Origin: an uncultured Sphingomonas sp.
GTDB taxonomy: Bacteria > Pseudomonadota > Alphaproteobacteria > Sphingomonadales > Sphingomonadaceae
Assembly (NCBI RefSeq): GCF_937871615.1
Contig: NZ_CALMPA010000033.1
Span: forward strand, 1 to 46,285
Direction of reading: 5' to 3'
DNA length: 46,285 nucleotides
The stretch's first letter is position 1, and every line of letters starts with the position of its first letter. The position numbers were made by a program, and so were the translations under genes. The notes under the pieces are model-generated. The model had not been told where the DNA came from and ran no database searches. It worked only from the letters and a program-made list of their open reading frames with translations. Below, in pieces: positions 25,477 through 37,924 of the stretch.

Positions 25477-27744
25477 TTGCGGGAATTGCGCGCGTTGCGT
25501 TTCGACCTTCTGGCCTGTTGCGCTCTTTCGTTCGCCCTGATGGCGGGCGCAGCCGAGGCGCAGGATCTTCAGGACCGCGCGATCGCGCCCCCGCCGCCTT
25601 CCGCGAACGCGCCACCAGGCGAGGACGATCAAATCCAGTTCAGCGCCACCGCGCTCGAATATGATTATAACGACGATATCGTCACCGCGACGGGCGACGT
25701 GCGCATGTTCCGGCAGGGGCAGCGTCTGCGGGCCGAGCGTGTCGTGTGGAATCGCAAGACCGGGCAGGTCGTGGCGAACGGCAATGTCGCCATCACCAAT
25801 CCCGAAGGTGATGTGGCCTATGGCGATTCGATAGACCTGACCGATTCGCTGCGCGACGGCGTGGTCCATAACCTGCTCGTCGTGCTCGATCAGGGCGGTC
25901 GCCTCGCCGCCACACAGGGCACCCGGCACGACGACGGCTCGATCTCGCTCAATCATGCCGCCTATTCGGCATGTTCGGTGACCGATTCAGACGGCTGCCC
26001 GAAAAATCCGAGCTGGAAGATCACCGCCGTCAAGGTGCTCTACCGGCCCGATCGCGAGCGGGTTTACTACACCGGCGCGCGCGTTCACGTCTTCGGCTTC
26101 GCCAGCGTCCCGCTGCCGCGCTTTTCCCATCCGGTCGGCGATGGCAACGCCAGCGGCCTGCTCAGCCCGAACATTCGCCTCGACGGGGTGAACGGGCTGG
26201 AAATCGTCACGCCATATTATTTCGATCTGTCGCGCAACCGCTCGATCACCATCACCCCGCATGTGTTCAGCGCCGTCCTGCCGATGATGCAGGCGAATTA
26301 TCAGGCGCTGGAAACCAATGGGGCGATCAGCCTCACCGGCTACATCACCGCCAGCCGGCGGAGCGACGACATTTCCGCCGGCCCCGACGCGCCCACCAGC
26401 ATGGCCCTTCGCGGCTATCTGGATGGCGTGGGGCGTTTCCAGTTCGATCAAAACTGGAGCCTGTCAGGCTCGATGCGGCTGGTTACCGATCGCACCTTCC
26501 TGCGCCGCTACGACATTTCGAACGATGACCGGCTGCGCACCACGCTGGCGCTGGAGCGGGTCGATCGCGACAGCTATTTCTCGCTCGCCGGCTGGGCGGT
26601 GCAGACGATGCGCGTCGGCGATATCCAGGGCCTTCAGCCCGTTGCCCTGCCCGAACTCGATTATCGCCGCCGTATCCACGAAGAGCTGCTGGGCGGCACG
26701 GTGCAGTTGCAACTCAACACGCTGGCGATCGCCCGCGCGCAGGGACAGGATACGCAGCGTGCGTTCGCGGCGGTGCGCTGGGATCTGCGCCGTATCACCA
26801 CGCTCGGCCAGGAGGTGACCTTCACCGCTTATGCCCGCGCGGACGCCTATAACACCAGCGACATCGCCGCCACCCTCGTGCCCAGCTATCGCGGGCTGGA
26901 CGGTTTCCACACGCGCGGCATCGCGGCGCTCGCGGTGGACATACGCTGGCCGTTCGTCGGATCGCTGTTCGGGGGCACGCAGCGTTTCACGCCGCGCTTC
27001 CAGATCGTCGCATCGCCCCAGATCAACAATCTCGACGTGCCGAACGAGGACGCCCGCGCGGTTGATCTTGAGGATTCGAACCTGTTCGCACTCAACCGCT
27101 TCGCAGGTTACGATCGTTGGGAGGATTCGAGCCGCGCGACTTATGGCGCCGAATGGGCGCTGACGCTGCCGGGATTCACGCTCTCCACGGTGATCGGCCA
27201 GAGCTATCGCCTGAGCGATCGCCCGTCGATCCTGCCGCAGGGCACCGGGCTCAGCGATCGTTTCTCCGATATCGTCGGTCGCACCGAATTGCGCTTCCGC
27301 GATTTTGTGTCGATCATCCACCGCTATCGTGTGGACAAGGACAATTTCGCGGTTCGCCGCAATGAAATCGACGCGACGATCGGCTCGCGATCGAACTATT
27401 TCATGCTCGGCTATCTGCGCCTCAATCGAAACATCACCTCGATGGAGGATTTGCAGGATCAGGAGGAATTGCGCGTCGGCGGGCGGATCAAGCTTTCCCG
27501 CTTCTGGTCCGCCTATGGATCGACCGTGATTGATCTCACCAACAGCGCATCGGCGAGCGCCCCGATATTATCCGCGGCGACCAGCGCCAAATTCAATCCT
27601 GTCCGCCACCGGCTGGGGATCACATATGAAGATGATTGCCTGACGATCGGCGCGACCTGGCGGCGCGATTATCAAACCACCGGCGACGCGCGCGCGGGCA
27701 ACAGCTATCTGTTGACGCTGGCGTTCAAGAACCTCGGGCGCTAA
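25477..27744 (+). CDS. lptD: LPS-assembly protein LptD
   Basis: Outer-membrane barrel that inserts lipopolysaccharide into the outer leaflet with LptE. A signal peptide (RFDLLACCALSFALMAGAAEAQ) is followed by a proline-rich stretch, an OstA/LptA-like jellyroll (about residues 55-170, with ATGDVRMFRQGQRLRAERV) and a long beta-barrel ending in LLTLAFKNLGR. The start is unclear: no ATG is suitably placed, and TTG at 25477 or 25486 before the signal peptide is the best choice. The frame opens back to 25153 across the divergent pepA start. It heads the lptD-surA-pdxA-rsmA operon. Confidence 0.93.
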   Translation: MRELRALRFDLLACCALSFALMAGAAEAQDLQDRAIAPPPPSANAPPGEDDQIQFSATALEYDYNDDIVTATGDVRMFRQGQRLRAERVVWNRKTGQVVANGNVAITNPEGDVAYGDSIDLTDSLRDGVVHNLLVVLDQGGRLAATQGTRHDDGSISLNHAAYSACSVTDSDGCPKNPSWKITAVKVLYRPDRERVYYTGARVHVFGFASVPLPRFSHPVGDGNASGLLSPNIRLDGVNGLEIVTPYYFDLSRNRSITITPHVFSAVLPMMQANYQALETNGAISLTGYITASRRSDDISAGPDAPTSMALRGYLDGVGRFQFDQNWSLSGSMRLVTDRTFLRRYDISNDDRLRTTLALERVDRDSYFSLAGWAVQTMRVGDIQGLQPVALPELDYRRRIHEELLGGTVQLQLNTLAIARAQGQDTQRAFAAVRWDLRRITTLGQEVTFTAYARADAYNTSDIAATLVPSYRGLDGFHTRGIAALAVDIRWPFVGSLFGGTQRFTPRFQIVASPQINNLDVPNEDARAVDLEDSNLFALNRFAGYDRWEDSSRATYGAEWALTLPGFTLSTVIGQSYRLSDRPSILPQGTGLSDRFSDIVGRTELRFRDFVSIIHRYRVDKDNFAVRRNEIDATIGSRSNYFMLGYLRLNRNITSMEDLQDQEELRVGGRIKLSRFWSAYGSTVIDLTNSASASAPILSAATSAKFNPVRHRLGITYEDDCLTIGATWRRDYQTTGDARAGNSYLLTLAFKNLGR

Positions 27745-27810
27745 GCCCGCATTCAGCAAGCCTGGAGCAGACCCGCCACGCTGCGAAAAAATAGGAACCC
27801 AACCAGAGTG

Positions 27811-29175
27811 ATGATGCGACGGAACGGGACGGCGCGGTATGGCCGTTTGATCGGGGCGATGCTGGCGGTGGCGGCGACGACCGCGGCCTTCGGCCAGCAG
27901 CAGACAGTTCAAGACCAGTCGGTGCCGGACAATAGCGGCCTGGATATCCCGGCGAACCTGCAGATTTTCGGCAAGGTAGATCCGAATATCCGCAAGGCTA
28001 CCGCGATCGTCAACGATACCGTGATTACCGGGACGGACGTGGATCAGCGCGCCGCGCTCATCATGGCGGCGAACAATCTCAACCTCAAGGGCGAGGATTA
28101 TGATCGCCTGCGGCTTCAGGTGCTTCGGCAACTGATCGACGAGGTGCTGGAGATTCAGCAGGCGAAAACCGCCGACGTGAAGATCAACCAGGCCGAGGTC
28201 ACGCAAAGCTTCGAGCGAGTCGCGAAGAATTTCGGTAAGACGCCGGCGGAGTTCAGTGCCTTCCTGCGCGAGCGTGGCTCCTCCGATCGCTCGCTCCGGC
28301 GGCAGATCGAGGCGGAACTGGCGTGGAGCCGTTACCTGCGCCGCCGCGTCGAGCCGTTCGTCAATGTCGGCGATGTGGAGGTGAAGGCGATTCTGGCGCG
28401 GCTTGAAGCTGCAAAGGGCGCCGAGGAATATCATCTCAACGAAATCTACCTCAGCGCGACGCCGGATCGCTCCGAACAGGTTTATGCCAACGGCCGCCAG
28501 TTGATCGACGAGATTCACAAGGGGCAGGCGCCGTTCGGCTATTTCGCGCACAATTTCTCCGAAGCGTCGACGCGCGGCGTGAACGGCGATCTGGGCTGGG
28601 TGCGCGGCACGCAATTGCCCGACGTGCTGGCCGAGGCCGCCGCGCAGATGAAGGTCGGGCAGGTTGCCGGCCCGATCGCCGTGCCGGGTGGTTATTCGAT
28701 ATTGTTTCTGGTCGACAAGCGGCAGGTGCTCACCGCCGATCCGCGTGACGCGCGGCTCAGCCTGAAGCAGATGACGATCAAGTTCCCGCCGGGCACGACA
28801 CAGGCGCAGGCCTCCGCCCGCACCGCCGAATTCGCCAATGTCACGCACAAGCTGCAGGGCTGCGGCTCGGTCGACAAGGTCGCCGCGCAGATCGGCGCCG
28901 AAGTGGTGGATAACGACACGATCCGCATCCGCGATCTGCCCGCGGCATTGCAGGAAATCATGCTTCAGTTGCAGGTCGGCCAGGCCAGTCCGCCGTTCGG
29001 CTCGCCGAGCGAGGGCGTCCGCACCCTCGTGTTGTGCGGTCGCGACGATGCGGCCAGCGGGCAACTCCCCGGTGCCGACCAGATTCAGAGCCAGCTCGAA
29101 CAGCAGCGCGTGAACCTGCGCGCGCAACAGGCGTTGCGCGATCTGCGGCGGGACGCGGTGGTGGAATATCGCTGA
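27811..29175 (+). CDS. surA: Periplasmic chaperone and peptidyl-prolyl isomerase SurA
   Basis: Helps fold outer-membrane proteins such as LptD. The 454-residue protein has a signal peptide (LIGAMLAVAATTAAFGQQ), a SurA N-terminal helical domain (about 55-180, with IVNDTVITGTDVDQR) and a parvulin domain (about 210-310, EEYHLNEIYL to GGYSILFLVDKR). A second degenerate parvulin-like part and a C-terminal helix end the chain. Tandem ATGs at 27811 and 27814 are both possible starts. It follows lptD by 66 nt and precedes pdxA by 10 nt. Confidence 0.92.
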   Translation: MMRRNGTARYGRLIGAMLAVAATTAAFGQQQTVQDQSVPDNSGLDIPANLQIFGKVDPNIRKATAIVNDTVITGTDVDQRAALIMAANNLNLKGEDYDRLRLQVLRQLIDEVLEIQQAKTADVKINQAEVTQSFERVAKNFGKTPAEFSAFLRERGSSDRSLRRQIEAELAWSRYLRRRVEPFVNVGDVEVKAILARLEAAKGAEEYHLNEIYLSATPDRSEQVYANGRQLIDEIHKGQAPFGYFAHNFSEASTRGVNGDLGWVRGTQLPDVLAEAAAQMKVGQVAGPIAVPGGYSILFLVDKRQVLTADPRDARLSLKQMTIKFPPGTTQAQASARTAEFANVTHKLQGCGSVDKVAAQIGAEVVDNDTIRIRDLPAALQEIMLQLQVGQASPPFGSPSEGVRTLVLCGRDDAASGQLPGADQIQSQLEQQRVNLRAQQALRDLRRDAVVEYR

Positions 29176-29185
29176 GGGATCGACG

Positions 29186-30181
29186 GTGCTTCCGCTAGCG
29201 ATCTCCATGGGTGACCCCGCCGGGATCGGCCCGGAGATCATTGCCAAGGCGTGGGACGCGCGCGCCGCACATGCCCTGCCCCCGTTCGTCGCGGTGGGAG
29301 ACGCCCGCGCGATCGAGCGCGTGTGGCAGGGGCCGATCGCGCGCATTTCGGATATCGCTGAGGTGGCGCGCTGCTTTGCCGGCGCGCTCCCGGTGATGAC
29401 CGTCGAGGATGCCGGAGAGATCGAGCCGGGCGCCCCTGATGCTGACGGCGCGCGCTGCGCGCTACATTCGCTTGAACTGGCCGTTGGCCTCGCGCGGTCC
29501 GGCGCTGCGGGCGCGCTCGTCACTGGCCCGGTTTCCAAGGCGCAGCTTTACGGGGTCGGCTTCACCCATCCGGGGCAGACCGAATTCGTCGCCGAACGCT
29601 GCGGCATCGCGGGCGCCAACGCCGTGATGATGCTCGCCGGGCCGAGCCTGCGTGTCGTGCCGATCACCACGCATGTGCCGCTCGATCGCGTCGCCGCATT
29701 GCTGACGATCGAACTGATCGTTGCAAAGGCGCGGGCCACCGCGCGCGGGCTGGCGAAGAACTTCGGGATCGCGAACGCGCGGCTGGTTTTCGCCGGCCTC
29801 AATCCCCATGCGGGCGAAGGTGGCGCGATCGGGCGGCAGGAGATTGATCTGATCGAGCCGGCGATCGCGATCCTACGCGATGAGGGGATCGACGCGCGCG
29901 GGCCGTTCGCGGCCGACACCTTGTTCCACGCCCGCGCGCGCACACAATATGACGCGGTTCTGTGTTGCTATCACGATCAGGCGCTGATCCCGTTGAAAAC
30001 ACTGCATTTCGATGAGGGCGTGAACATCACGCTGGGGCTGCCGATCGTCCGCACCTCGCCCGATCACGGCACCGCCTTCGCGCTTGCGGGCAAGGATCGC
30101 GCGGAGCCGGGCGCGATGATCGCCGCGATCGCCATGGCGGGAGAGGCGGCGGCGCGGCGCGCGGCCTGCCCGGCGGCGTGA
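29186..30181 (+). CDS. pdxA: 4-hydroxythreonine-4-phosphate dehydrogenase
   Basis: Oxidises 4-phosphohydroxy-L-threonine in the DXP-dependent pathway to pyridoxal phosphate. The 331-residue protein has the family start [11 protein letters not shown], the TGPVSK segment, the metal-ligand histidines in TTHVPL and CYHDQALIP, and the late RTSPDHGTA block. It starts at a GTG and overlaps rsmA by 4 bp (GTGA). The surA-pdxA-rsmA order is the same as in E. coli. Confidence 0.96.
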   Translation: MLPLAISMGDPAGIGPEIIAKAWDARAAHALPPFVAVGDARAIERVWQGPIARISDIAEVARCFAGALPVMTVEDAGEIEPGAPDADGARCALHSLELAVGLARSGAAGALVTGPVSKAQLYGVGFTHPGQTEFVAERCGIAGANAVMMLAGPSLRVVPITTHVPLDRVAALLTIELIVAKARATARGLAKNFGIANARLVFAGLNPHAGEGGAIGRQEIDLIEPAIAILRDEGIDARGPFAADTLFHARARTQYDAVLCCYHDQALIPLKTLHFDEGVNITLGLPIVRTSPDHGTAFALAGKDRAEPGAMIAAIAMAGEAAARRAACPAA

Positions 30182-31011
30182 CCATGCTTCCGCCGCTGCG
30201 CGAGGTGATCGCGCGGCACGGCCTTTCCGCCTCCAGGGCGCTTGGGCAGAATTTCCTGTTCGACGCGCAGCTTCTCGCCCGGATCGCCGCCATTCCCGGC
30301 GATCTAGACGGTGCCGAGGTGCTGGAGGTTGGCCCCGGCCCCGGTGGCCTTACCCGCGCGCTGCTCGCGGCGGGCGCGCGCGTCACCGCGATCGAGCGCG
30401 ATCGCCGCTGCCTCCCCGCGCTCGCCGAACTGGCCGACGCCTATCCGGGGCGATTGCAGGTGATCGAAGGCGATGCGCTGGAGATAGACGCACGCGCGCT
30501 GTTCGATGGCGCGCCGCATATCGTCTCGAACCTGCCGTATAATGTCGGCACCGCGCTGTTCGTCGGATGGCTTTCCGCTGCATGGCTGCCGTGGTGGCGA
30601 TCGCTCACCCTGATGTTCCAGCGCGAGGTGGCGGATCGCATCGTCGCCGCGCCGGGCAGTGACGCCTACGGGCGCCTCGCCGTGCTGGCGCAATGGCGCG
30701 CGACGGCACGGATCGCGATGCCGGTGCATCGCTCGGCGTTCACGCCGCCGCCGAAGGTGATGTCCGCGGTCGTCCACCTCGTCCCGACCGAAGCACCTGA
30801 GGGCATCTCGCTCAAAACGCTTGAGCAACTGACGGCAGCCGCCTTCGGCCAGCGCCGCAAGATGCTGCGACAAAGCCTGCGCGGGGTTGCCGGCGCGCTC
30901 GATGCGCTGCTGGCGGAAGGCATCGACGCGACGCGGCGCGCCGAAACCGTGAGCGTGGCGGAATTCATCCGCGTCGCACGACGGCTCGATGAGGAACGCA
31001 AACCCGCCTGA
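30178..31011 (+). CDS. rsmA: 16S rRNA dimethyladenosine transferase
   Basis: Also known as KsgA; dimethylates two adjacent adenosines in helix 45 of 16S rRNA during 30S maturation. The 277 residues contain LGQNFLFD, the SAM motif [16 protein letters not shown], and the adenine-binding NLPYN, with a helical C-terminal domain ([12 protein letters not shown]). The start is either GTG at 30178, overlapping pdxA, or ATG at 30184. The gene ends the operon and converges with the TPR gene after a 17-nt gap without a visible terminator. Confidence 0.96.
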   Translation: MTMLPPLREVIARHGLSASRALGQNFLFDAQLLARIAAIPGDLDGAEVLEVGPGPGGLTRALLAAGARVTAIERDRRCLPALAELADAYPGRLQVIEGDALEIDARALFDGAPHIVSNLPYNVGTALFVGWLSAAWLPWWRSLTLMFQREVADRIVAAPGSDAYGRLAVLAQWRATARIAMPVHRSAFTPPPKVMSAVVHLVPTEAPEGISLKTLEQLTAAAFGQRRKMLRQSLRGVAGALDALLAEGIDATRRAETVSVAEFIRVARRLDEERKPA

Positions 31012-31028
31012 CGCGCGGACGCGTGGGA

Positions 31029-31535
31029 TCAGTCCTTGGCCGGGACCGCCTTGGCCGGCGTCACCTGCGCGGTGGTGACCGGCGGTGGCCCCTTGGCGAT
31101 CACCGCGGCGAGTTCATTCGCTTGCGGGCATTCGCCCTTGCAGACGGTGCGCAACCTGGCGAGATTCTCCTTCGCCCGCGCCATCGCGCCCTTTGCGACC
31201 AGCGCCTCGCCCTGCCCCTTCAGGGCGACGGGATCGTTCGGCTCCAGCGTCAGCGCCTCGCGATAGTAACGGATCGCCTTGCCCGAAAGCCCGCGTGTTT
31301 CCGCAACCTGCGCGAGCACGATAAACGCCTGCCGGTTACGCGGATCAACCGCCAGTGCGCTTTCCAGCGCATCGCTCGCGCCATCGAGATTGCCCGCCGC
31401 CTTGGCCGCCTTCCCCTGCGCCAGCAGCGCCATCGAGCGCGCGTCGATCTGGTCATCCGGGCGCTGGCCGTGGAGCGAGGTGGAAATCGAAACCAGCGCC
31501 AGCGAAGCGGCGACGGCAACCGACGAGAAACGCAT
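31029..31535 (-). CDS. Exported TPR-repeat protein
   Basis: The 168-residue protein has a signal peptide ([23 protein letters not shown]) and then about three tetratricopeptide repeats (residues 30-130; for example [21 protein letters not shown]). An Ala/Pro/Lys-rich tail follows. The ATG at 31535 has GGAG 6 nt upstream. Such proteins are protein-interaction scaffolds in the periplasm; the partner is unknown. It lies 34 nt behind rsmB on the same strand and probably shares its transcript. Confidence 0.8.
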   Translation of the reverse strand: MRFSSVAVAASLALVSISTSLHGQRPDDQIDARSMALLAQGKAAKAAGNLDGASDALESALAVDPRNRQAFIVLAQVAETRGLSGKAIRYYREALTLEPNDPVALKGQGEALVAKGAMARAKENLARLRTVCKGECPQANELAAVIAKGPPPVTTAQVTPAKAVPAKD

Positions 31536-31569
31536 GATTAGCTCCGGCTTCGGCACGACAGGCATCGGA

Positions 31570-32745
31570 TTAGCATGGGGCGATCAGGCGCGCGACAAAA
31601 AAGCCGTCTGTCGCGTCATGCGCCGGTGTGAGGCGAAGCCCCGCGCCACGCGGGCGCCCTGCCGGAAGCGCGAGCGTATCGGCTGACCATCCCGGATTGC
31701 GCGCGAGGAAATCGGCCACCTGCCCCGCGCCTTCCTCATCGAGCAGCGAGCAGACGATATGCACCAGCGCCCCGCCCGGCCGAACCAGCGCGGCGCCGAT
31801 ATCGAGCAGCCGGCGCTGGGTTTCCTCCAGCCGCGCCAGCCGCGCCGGGGTGAGCCGCCAGCGCGCCTCGGGATTGCGCCGCCACGTGCCGGTGCCGGAA
31901 CAGGGCGCGTCGATCAGCACCACATCCGCCACGCCGCGCTGATCCTCCAGCGCCGCCAGTTCGTGCCCCGGATCGAGCAGCAATGTTTCGACGATGGAAA
32001 CACCCGCGCGGGCGGCGCGCGGCGCAAGCCGGTTCAGCCGCGCGCGATCGGTGTCCGCCGCGATGATGCGGCCCGTGTCGCGCATCGCGGCGGCCAGCGC
32101 GAGCGTCTTGCCGCCTGCCCCCGCGCACAGGTCCACGATCGTCATGCCCGGCTGGGCCTTTGCCGCGCCAGCGACGATCTGGCTGCCCGCGTCCTGCACC
32201 TCAAGCCGCCCGGCGAACGGCTCTACATTGGTGCCGGCGGGCAGGCGAAGCGCATCGGGCGCGCCCGCGATCCGCGTGGTTCCGGGCATTTCCGCCAGCA
32301 ATTCCTCGACAGTGGCGCCCAGCGTGTTGACGCGGATGTCGAGCGGCGCGCGGGTAACCAGTGCCGCGAGTTCTTCGTCGTCGAGGTCCGCCACGCGCAT
32401 CCGCTCGGCCAGCCACGCCGGTGCCGCGCCAGCGGCGGCGACCGGCTCGTCGGGGGTAATAGGCGCTGGTCCATGCGGCGAACCATCGAAGCCAGCCGCC
32501 AGAGCCGCATCGTCGGCAGCAAGCAGCAGCATCGCCGCGCGCCCCGATGCCGGGGTCTCTCCGCAAACGCGGATCGCGCCGAACACCAGTTCGCGCACCG
32601 CACGACGGTCTTTCGATCCGGCGTAGCGCCGGGTGGAGAAATAACGCTGGACGATCGTATCGGCGGCGGCCCCGCCCTCACGCGCGGCGGCGAGAACGAG
32701 ATCGAGCACCTCGATCGCCGCCTGAATGCGTGCCGCGGGCGTCAT
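31570..32745 (-). CDS. rsmB: RsmB/NOP-family RNA cytosine methyltransferase
   Basis: The 391-residue protein has an N-terminal NusB-like helical domain (about 1-130) and a Rossmann methyltransferase domain with SAM motif [16 protein letters not shown] and the catalytic block [19 protein letters not shown], where the two cysteine positions of m5C enzymes are expected. RsmB methylates C967 of 16S rRNA in E. coli; the exact target here is inferred. It follows guaB by 15 nt, so the two are likely co-transcribed. Confidence 0.88.
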   Translation of the reverse strand: MTPAARIQAAIEVLDLVLAAAREGGAAADTIVQRYFSTRRYAGSKDRRAVRELVFGAIRVCGETPASGRAAMLLLAADDAALAAGFDGSPHGPAPITPDEPVAAAGAAPAWLAERMRVADLDDEELAALVTRAPLDIRVNTLGATVEELLAEMPGTTRIAGAPDALRLPAGTNVEPFAGRLEVQDAGSQIVAGAAKAQPGMTIVDLCAGAGGKTLALAAAMRDTGRIIAADTDRARLNRLAPRAARAGVSIVETLLLDPGHELAALEDQRGVADVVLIDAPCSGTGTWRRNPEARWRLTPARLARLEETQRRLLDIGAALVRPGGALVHIVCSLLDEEGAGQVADFLARNPGWSADTLALPAGRPRGAGLRLTPAHDATDGFFVARLIAPC

Positions 32746-32760
32746 CGGGCGAAGCTCAAG

Positions 32761-34308
<1,548 letters not shown>

Positions 34309-34348
34309 CTATGATATGCGCCATCAATCGGGAGAGGTTGAAAAAATC

Positions 34349-35329
34349 ATGGCGATAACCGTTGCGCTCCTGCTGATCGCGCTGGTGCTTTTCTACCTCA
34401 TGACGAGCATCAAGATCGTGCGGCAAGGCTATCAATATACGATCGAACATTTCGGCCGCTACACGACAACGGCGGCCCCCGGCTTCAATTTTTACCCCGC
34501 CTTCTTTTATCGCGTCGGTCGGCGGGTGAATATGATGGAGCAGGTGATTGATATTCCGGGGCAGGAGATCATCACCAAGGACAATGCGATGATCTCTACC
34601 GACGGGGTCGTGTTCTTCCAGGTGCTGGATGCGGCCAAGGCGGCCTATGAGGTCAGCGATCTGTATGTCGCGCTGCTCAATCTCGTCACCACCAACCTGC
34701 GTACCGTGATGGGGGCGATGGATCTCGATGAAACGCTTTCAAAGCGGGATGAGATCAATGCGCGGCTGCTGTCCGTCGTCGATCACGCGACCACGCCATG
34801 GGGGGTGAAGATCACGCGGGTCGAGATCAAGGATATCCGCCCGCCGCAGGATATTGTCAACGCGATGGCGCGGCAGATGAAGGCGGAGCGCGAGAAACGC
34901 GCCAATATTCTCGATGCCGAAGGCGCGCGCGCATCGGAAATCCTACGCGCCGAAGGGCAGAAGCAGGCGCGTATTCTGGAGGCGGAGGGCCGGCAGGAAT
35001 CAGCGTTCCGCGATGCCGAGGCACGCGAACGCGCGGCACAGGCCGAAGCGAAGGCGACCCAACTCGTCTCCGATGCGATCGAGGCGGGGTCGAGCCAGTC
35101 GCTCAACTATTTCATCGCGCAGAAATATGTGGAGGCGGTGGGCAAATTCGCGACCTCACCCAACGCGAAGACGATCCTGTTCCCGGTCGAGGCGACGCAG
35201 TTGATCGGCACGCTGGGCGGGATCGGCGAACTGGCGAAGGAGGCGCTGGCCGATACCGTCAAACCCGCCGCCGAAACGCCGCTCGAGCGTTCTGTTCCGC
35301 GCGTGAAAGGGTCGATCGGCCAGCAATGA
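34349..35329 (+). CDS. SPFH-domain membrane protein (stomatin/QmcA-like)
   Basis: The 326-residue protein has one N-terminal membrane span ([16 protein letters not shown]), a Band 7/SPFH domain (about 25-200, with [26 protein letters not shown]), and a long charged coiled coil with AEGQKQ and [21 protein letters not shown]-terminal region follows. Proteins of this type form large rings in the inner membrane and associate with FtsH-type proteases. The ATG at 34349 follows GGAGAGG. It overlaps the NfeD gene by 4 bp, the typical SPFH-NfeD pair. A frame open further upstream crosses guaB and is a shadow. Confidence 0.92.
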   Translation: MAITVALLLIALVLFYLMTSIKIVRQGYQYTIEHFGRYTTTAAPGFNFYPAFFYRVGRRVNMMEQVIDIPGQEIITKDNAMISTDGVVFFQVLDAAKAAYEVSDLYVALLNLVTTNLRTVMGAMDLDETLSKRDEINARLLSVVDHATTPWGVKITRVEIKDIRPPQDIVNAMARQMKAEREKRANILDAEGARASEILRAEGQKQARILEAEGRQESAFRDAEARERAAQAEAKATQLVSDAIEAGSSQSLNYFIAQKYVEAVGKFATSPNAKTILFPVEATQLIGTLGGIGELAKEALADTVKPAAETPLERSVPRVKGSIGQQ

Positions 35330-35814
35330 TCGTCGATGAGATCGTGAACCATCTGGCAGCGGCGTGGATCGTCGCCGCGATCGTGCTGGGAATGGCGGAG
35401 CTTGCGATTCCCGGCGTGTTCCTGATCTTTCTCGCGATCGCGGCGGCGATCACCGGGCTCGCGCTGTTCGTCCTGCCCGATCTGCCGCTGATCGCCCAGG
35501 CCGGCAGCTTCGCGGCATGGAGCATCGTCGCGGTGACGATCGGCCGCCGCTGGTATCGTGATTATCCGCTGGAAACGACCGATCCAATGCTCAACGATCG
35601 CGCGGCGCGGATCATCGGCACGATCGTCATCATCGCCGAACCGATCATCGACGGCTCCGGGCGCGCGATACTGGGCGACGGCACGTGGCCGGCGAGCGGC
35701 CCGGATACCGCCGCCGGCACGCATATGCGGGTCATCGCCGTGGAAAACGGCGTGCTCCGCGTCGAGCCGCTCGGCTCAGCTCTTTCCGAACAGCTTGCCC
35801 GCAAGCCCCGATAA
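35326..35814 (+). CDS. NfeD-family membrane protein
   Basis: The 162-residue protein has two or three membrane spans in its first half ([37 protein letters not shown], and a weaker third) and a small OB-fold NfeD domain in the second half ([14 protein letters not shown] to [12 protein letters not shown]). It overlaps the SPFH gene by 4 bp and works with it in membrane quality control, by family knowledge. Its last 39 bp overlap the 3' end of the convergent YidB-like gene. Confidence 0.9.
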   Translation: MIVDEIVNHLAAAWIVAAIVLGMAELAIPGVFLIFLAIAAAITGLALFVLPDLPLIAQAGSFAAWSIVAVTIGRRWYRDYPLETTDPMLNDRAARIIGTIVIIAEPIIDGSGRAILGDGTWPASGPDTAAGTHMRVIAVENGVLRVEPLGSALSEQLARKPR

Positions 35815-36108
35815 CAGGCCACCCGCCCCGCCTTCGCTACCTTCGCCGCCGGCGGCACCGATCATTTCCGCGAACTGGCCAAGCGAGCCTTCGCCGCCGA
35901 TATGCCCGACGATCTGTTGCAGGGTGTCGGCGGGAAGCCCGGTGCTCTGCGCCGCGCTGTCCACCGTGTCGCCCGGCTCGGTATGCGCCTGGCTGAGCGC
36001 GGTGATCGCCTGTTCGACCTGATCCTGCGACAGACCGACCTTGGTGGCGAGATTTGCCACGTCCACGTTCGATCCGAGCTGACTTAGCAGACTGTCGATA
36101 ATTCCCAT
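35776..36108 (-). CDS. YidB/DUF937-like small protein
   Basis: The 110-residue protein starts MGIIDSLLSQLG and has two helical repeats (VANLATKVGLSQDQVEQAI; AQSTGLPADTLQQIVGHI), then a glycine-rich linker and an amphipathic end ([13 protein letters not shown]). This pattern resembles DUF937/YidB proteins of unknown function. The ATG at 36108 is favoured over 36156, since similarity begins there. Its 3' end overlaps nfeD by 39 bp on the opposite strand. Confidence 0.7.
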   Translation of the reverse strand: MGIIDSLLSQLGSNVDVANLATKVGLSQDQVEQAITALSQAHTEPGDTVDSAAQSTGLPADTLQQIVGHIGGEGSLGQFAEMIGAAGGEGSEGGAGGLLSGLAGKLFGKS

Positions 36109-36177
36109 GGTAAACCTCGCGAAAGCAGCCCCCGGGGTGGCCGTTGTAGCAGCCACCGCCGAGGCGCGCGAGCAGGA

Positions 36178-37785
36178 TCAGACGGTTTGCGGAACCCTGG
36201 GCGCCGATTGACGCACGCCTTCATCGACGTGATCGGCGAATTGCGCGAAATTCTCGTTGAACTGATCGACAAGCTTCGCGGCGGCGGCGTCATATTCGGC
36301 CGGATTGGCCCAGGTCGCGCGCGGATCGAGGATCGTCGCATCGACCCCCGGCACGCTCACCGGCACCTTGAAGCCGAAATTCGGATCGGTGCGGAACTCG
36401 GCATCGTTGAGGCTGCCGTCCAGCGCCGCGTTGAGCAGCGCGCGGGTCGCCTTGATCGGCATACGATTGCCGACGCCATATTTGCCGCCGGTCCAGCCCG
36501 TGTTGACCAGCCAGCAATCCACCCCGCCCCTGGCGATCCGCTCCTTGAGCAGATTGCCATAGACCGACGGATGCCGCGGCATGAACGGGGCACCAAAGCA
36601 GGTGGAGAAAGTGGCGTCCGGCTCGGTCACGCCGATCTCGGTGCCCGCGACACGCGCGGTATAGCCCGAGAGGAAATGATACATTGCCTGATCCGGCGTC
36701 ATTTTCGCGATCGGCGGCAGCACGCCATAAGCGTCCGCCGTCAGCATCACGATATTCTTCGGGACGCCGCCCATATTCTCCCTGGAGGCGTTGGGAATGA
36801 AGTCGATCGGATAGGCGCCACGGCTGTTCTCGGCCAGCGTCGCGTCGTCGAGATCGAGTTCGCGCGAATCCGGGTCCATCACGACATTTTCGAGCACGGT
36901 GCCGAAGCGCTTGGTGGTCGCGAAGATTTCCGGCTCGGCCTCCGCCGAGAGGCGGATCATCTTGGCGTAGCAGCCACCCTCAAAATTGAAGACGGCGGTA
37001 TCCGACCAGCCATGTTCGTCATCGCCGATCAGCGTGCGGCTGGCATCCGCCGAAAGCGTGGTCTTGCCGGTGCCCGAAAGCCCGAAGAACACGGCGGTGG
37101 AGCCATCCGCCCCCATATTCGCCGAACAATGCATCGGCATCACGCCATCCATCGGCAGCAGATAGTTGAGCAGGCCGAAGACCGATTTCTTCATCTCGCC
37201 CGCATAACGCGTGCCGCCGATCAGGATCAGCTTCTCGGTGAAATTGACCGCGATCACCGTCTCGCTGCGGCAGCCGTGGCGTGCCGGATCGGCGCGGAAG
37301 CTCGGCAGGTCGATGATCGTGTAATCCGCCTCGAACCCTTTCAGTTCCGCAGCGTCTGGCCGCACCAGCATCGTGCGGATGAACAGATTGTGCCACGCCA
37401 GTTCATTGATGACGCGGACGCGGACGCGATACGACGGCTGCGATCCGCCGAACAGATCCTGCACGTATAGATCGCTCTTGTCGCTGAGCGCCGCGAAAAA
37501 ATCGGCCTTCAGCGCGGCGAAATGCGCCGGGTCCATCGCCTTGTTCGTCTTGCCCCACCACACCGTATCGGCGGTTTCGGCATCCTTGACGATGAACTTG
37601 TCCTGTGCCGAACGACCGGTGTGCTGCCCGGTTTCCACCACCAGCGGGCCATCGGCGGCAAGCCTGCCCTCGCCGCGCGTCACCGCGGCCTCGACCAATC
37701 GGGCGGTTTCAAGATTCCAGTGCAGCGTCGCGCGGGTTTCAATTCCCTGGGCTTCGAGCCCGGCTGCTGGCACACGATCACTCAC
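36178..37785 (-). CDS. pckA: Phosphoenolpyruvate carboxykinase (ATP)
   Basis: Converts oxaloacetate and ATP to phosphoenolpyruvate, the first step of gluconeogenesis. The 535-residue enzyme has the kinase-1a P-loop GLSGTGKT at 235-242, the metal-binding [10 protein letters not shown] segment, and the ATP-type signature near [14 protein letters not shown]. Translation starts at a GTG (37785) preceded by GGGGAAG. The open frame to 37926 crosses the control region. It is divergent from chvI; in Rhizobiales ChvI controls pckA, so the 139-nt gap is a likely ChvI target. Confidence 0.96.
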   Translation of the reverse strand: MSDRVPAAGLEAQGIETRATLHWNLETARLVEAAVTRGEGRLAADGPLVVETGQHTGRSAQDKFIVKDAETADTVWWGKTNKAMDPAHFAALKADFFAALSDKSDLYVQDLFGGSQPSYRVRVRVINELAWHNLFIRTMLVRPDAAELKGFEADYTIIDLPSFRADPARHGCRSETVIAVNFTEKLILIGGTRYAGEMKKSVFGLLNYLLPMDGVMPMHCSANMGADGSTAVFFGLSGTGKTTLSADASRTLIGDDEHGWSDTAVFNFEGGCYAKMIRLSAEAEPEIFATTKRFGTVLENVVMDPDSRELDLDDATLAENSRGAYPIDFIPNASRENMGGVPKNIVMLTADAYGVLPPIAKMTPDQAMYHFLSGYTARVAGTEIGVTEPDATFSTCFGAPFMPRHPSVYGNLLKERIARGGVDCWLVNTGWTGGKYGVGNRMPIKATRALLNAALDGSLNDAEFRTDPNFGFKVPVSVPGVDATILDPRATWANPAEYDAAAAKLVDQFNENFAQFADHVDEGVRQSAPRVPQTV

Positions 37786-37924
37786 AAGCACTTCCCCTAA
37801 AAACCTAAGAATTGCGCAGCTCCGCGTTCGGCGCGGTAACCCGGCCCGCATAGAATTAGAGCCCCGCGCCGTCAAACGAGCCAGGCATTGAGCCCGTGCC
37901 ATCTTTGGATTACGCGCTTGTACC
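37786..37924. promoter_or_regulatory. Divergent pckA/chvI control region
   Basis: The 139-nt gap must carry both promoters. It contains short AT-rich patches (CCTAAAAACCTAAG near 37797-37810; CATAGAATTAGAG near 37849-37861) in GC-rich surroundings, which could be -10 regions. No clear repeat that I can call a ChvI box is visible. The arrangement is conserved with Rhizobiales, where ChvI is known to affect pckA. Confidence 0.45.
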
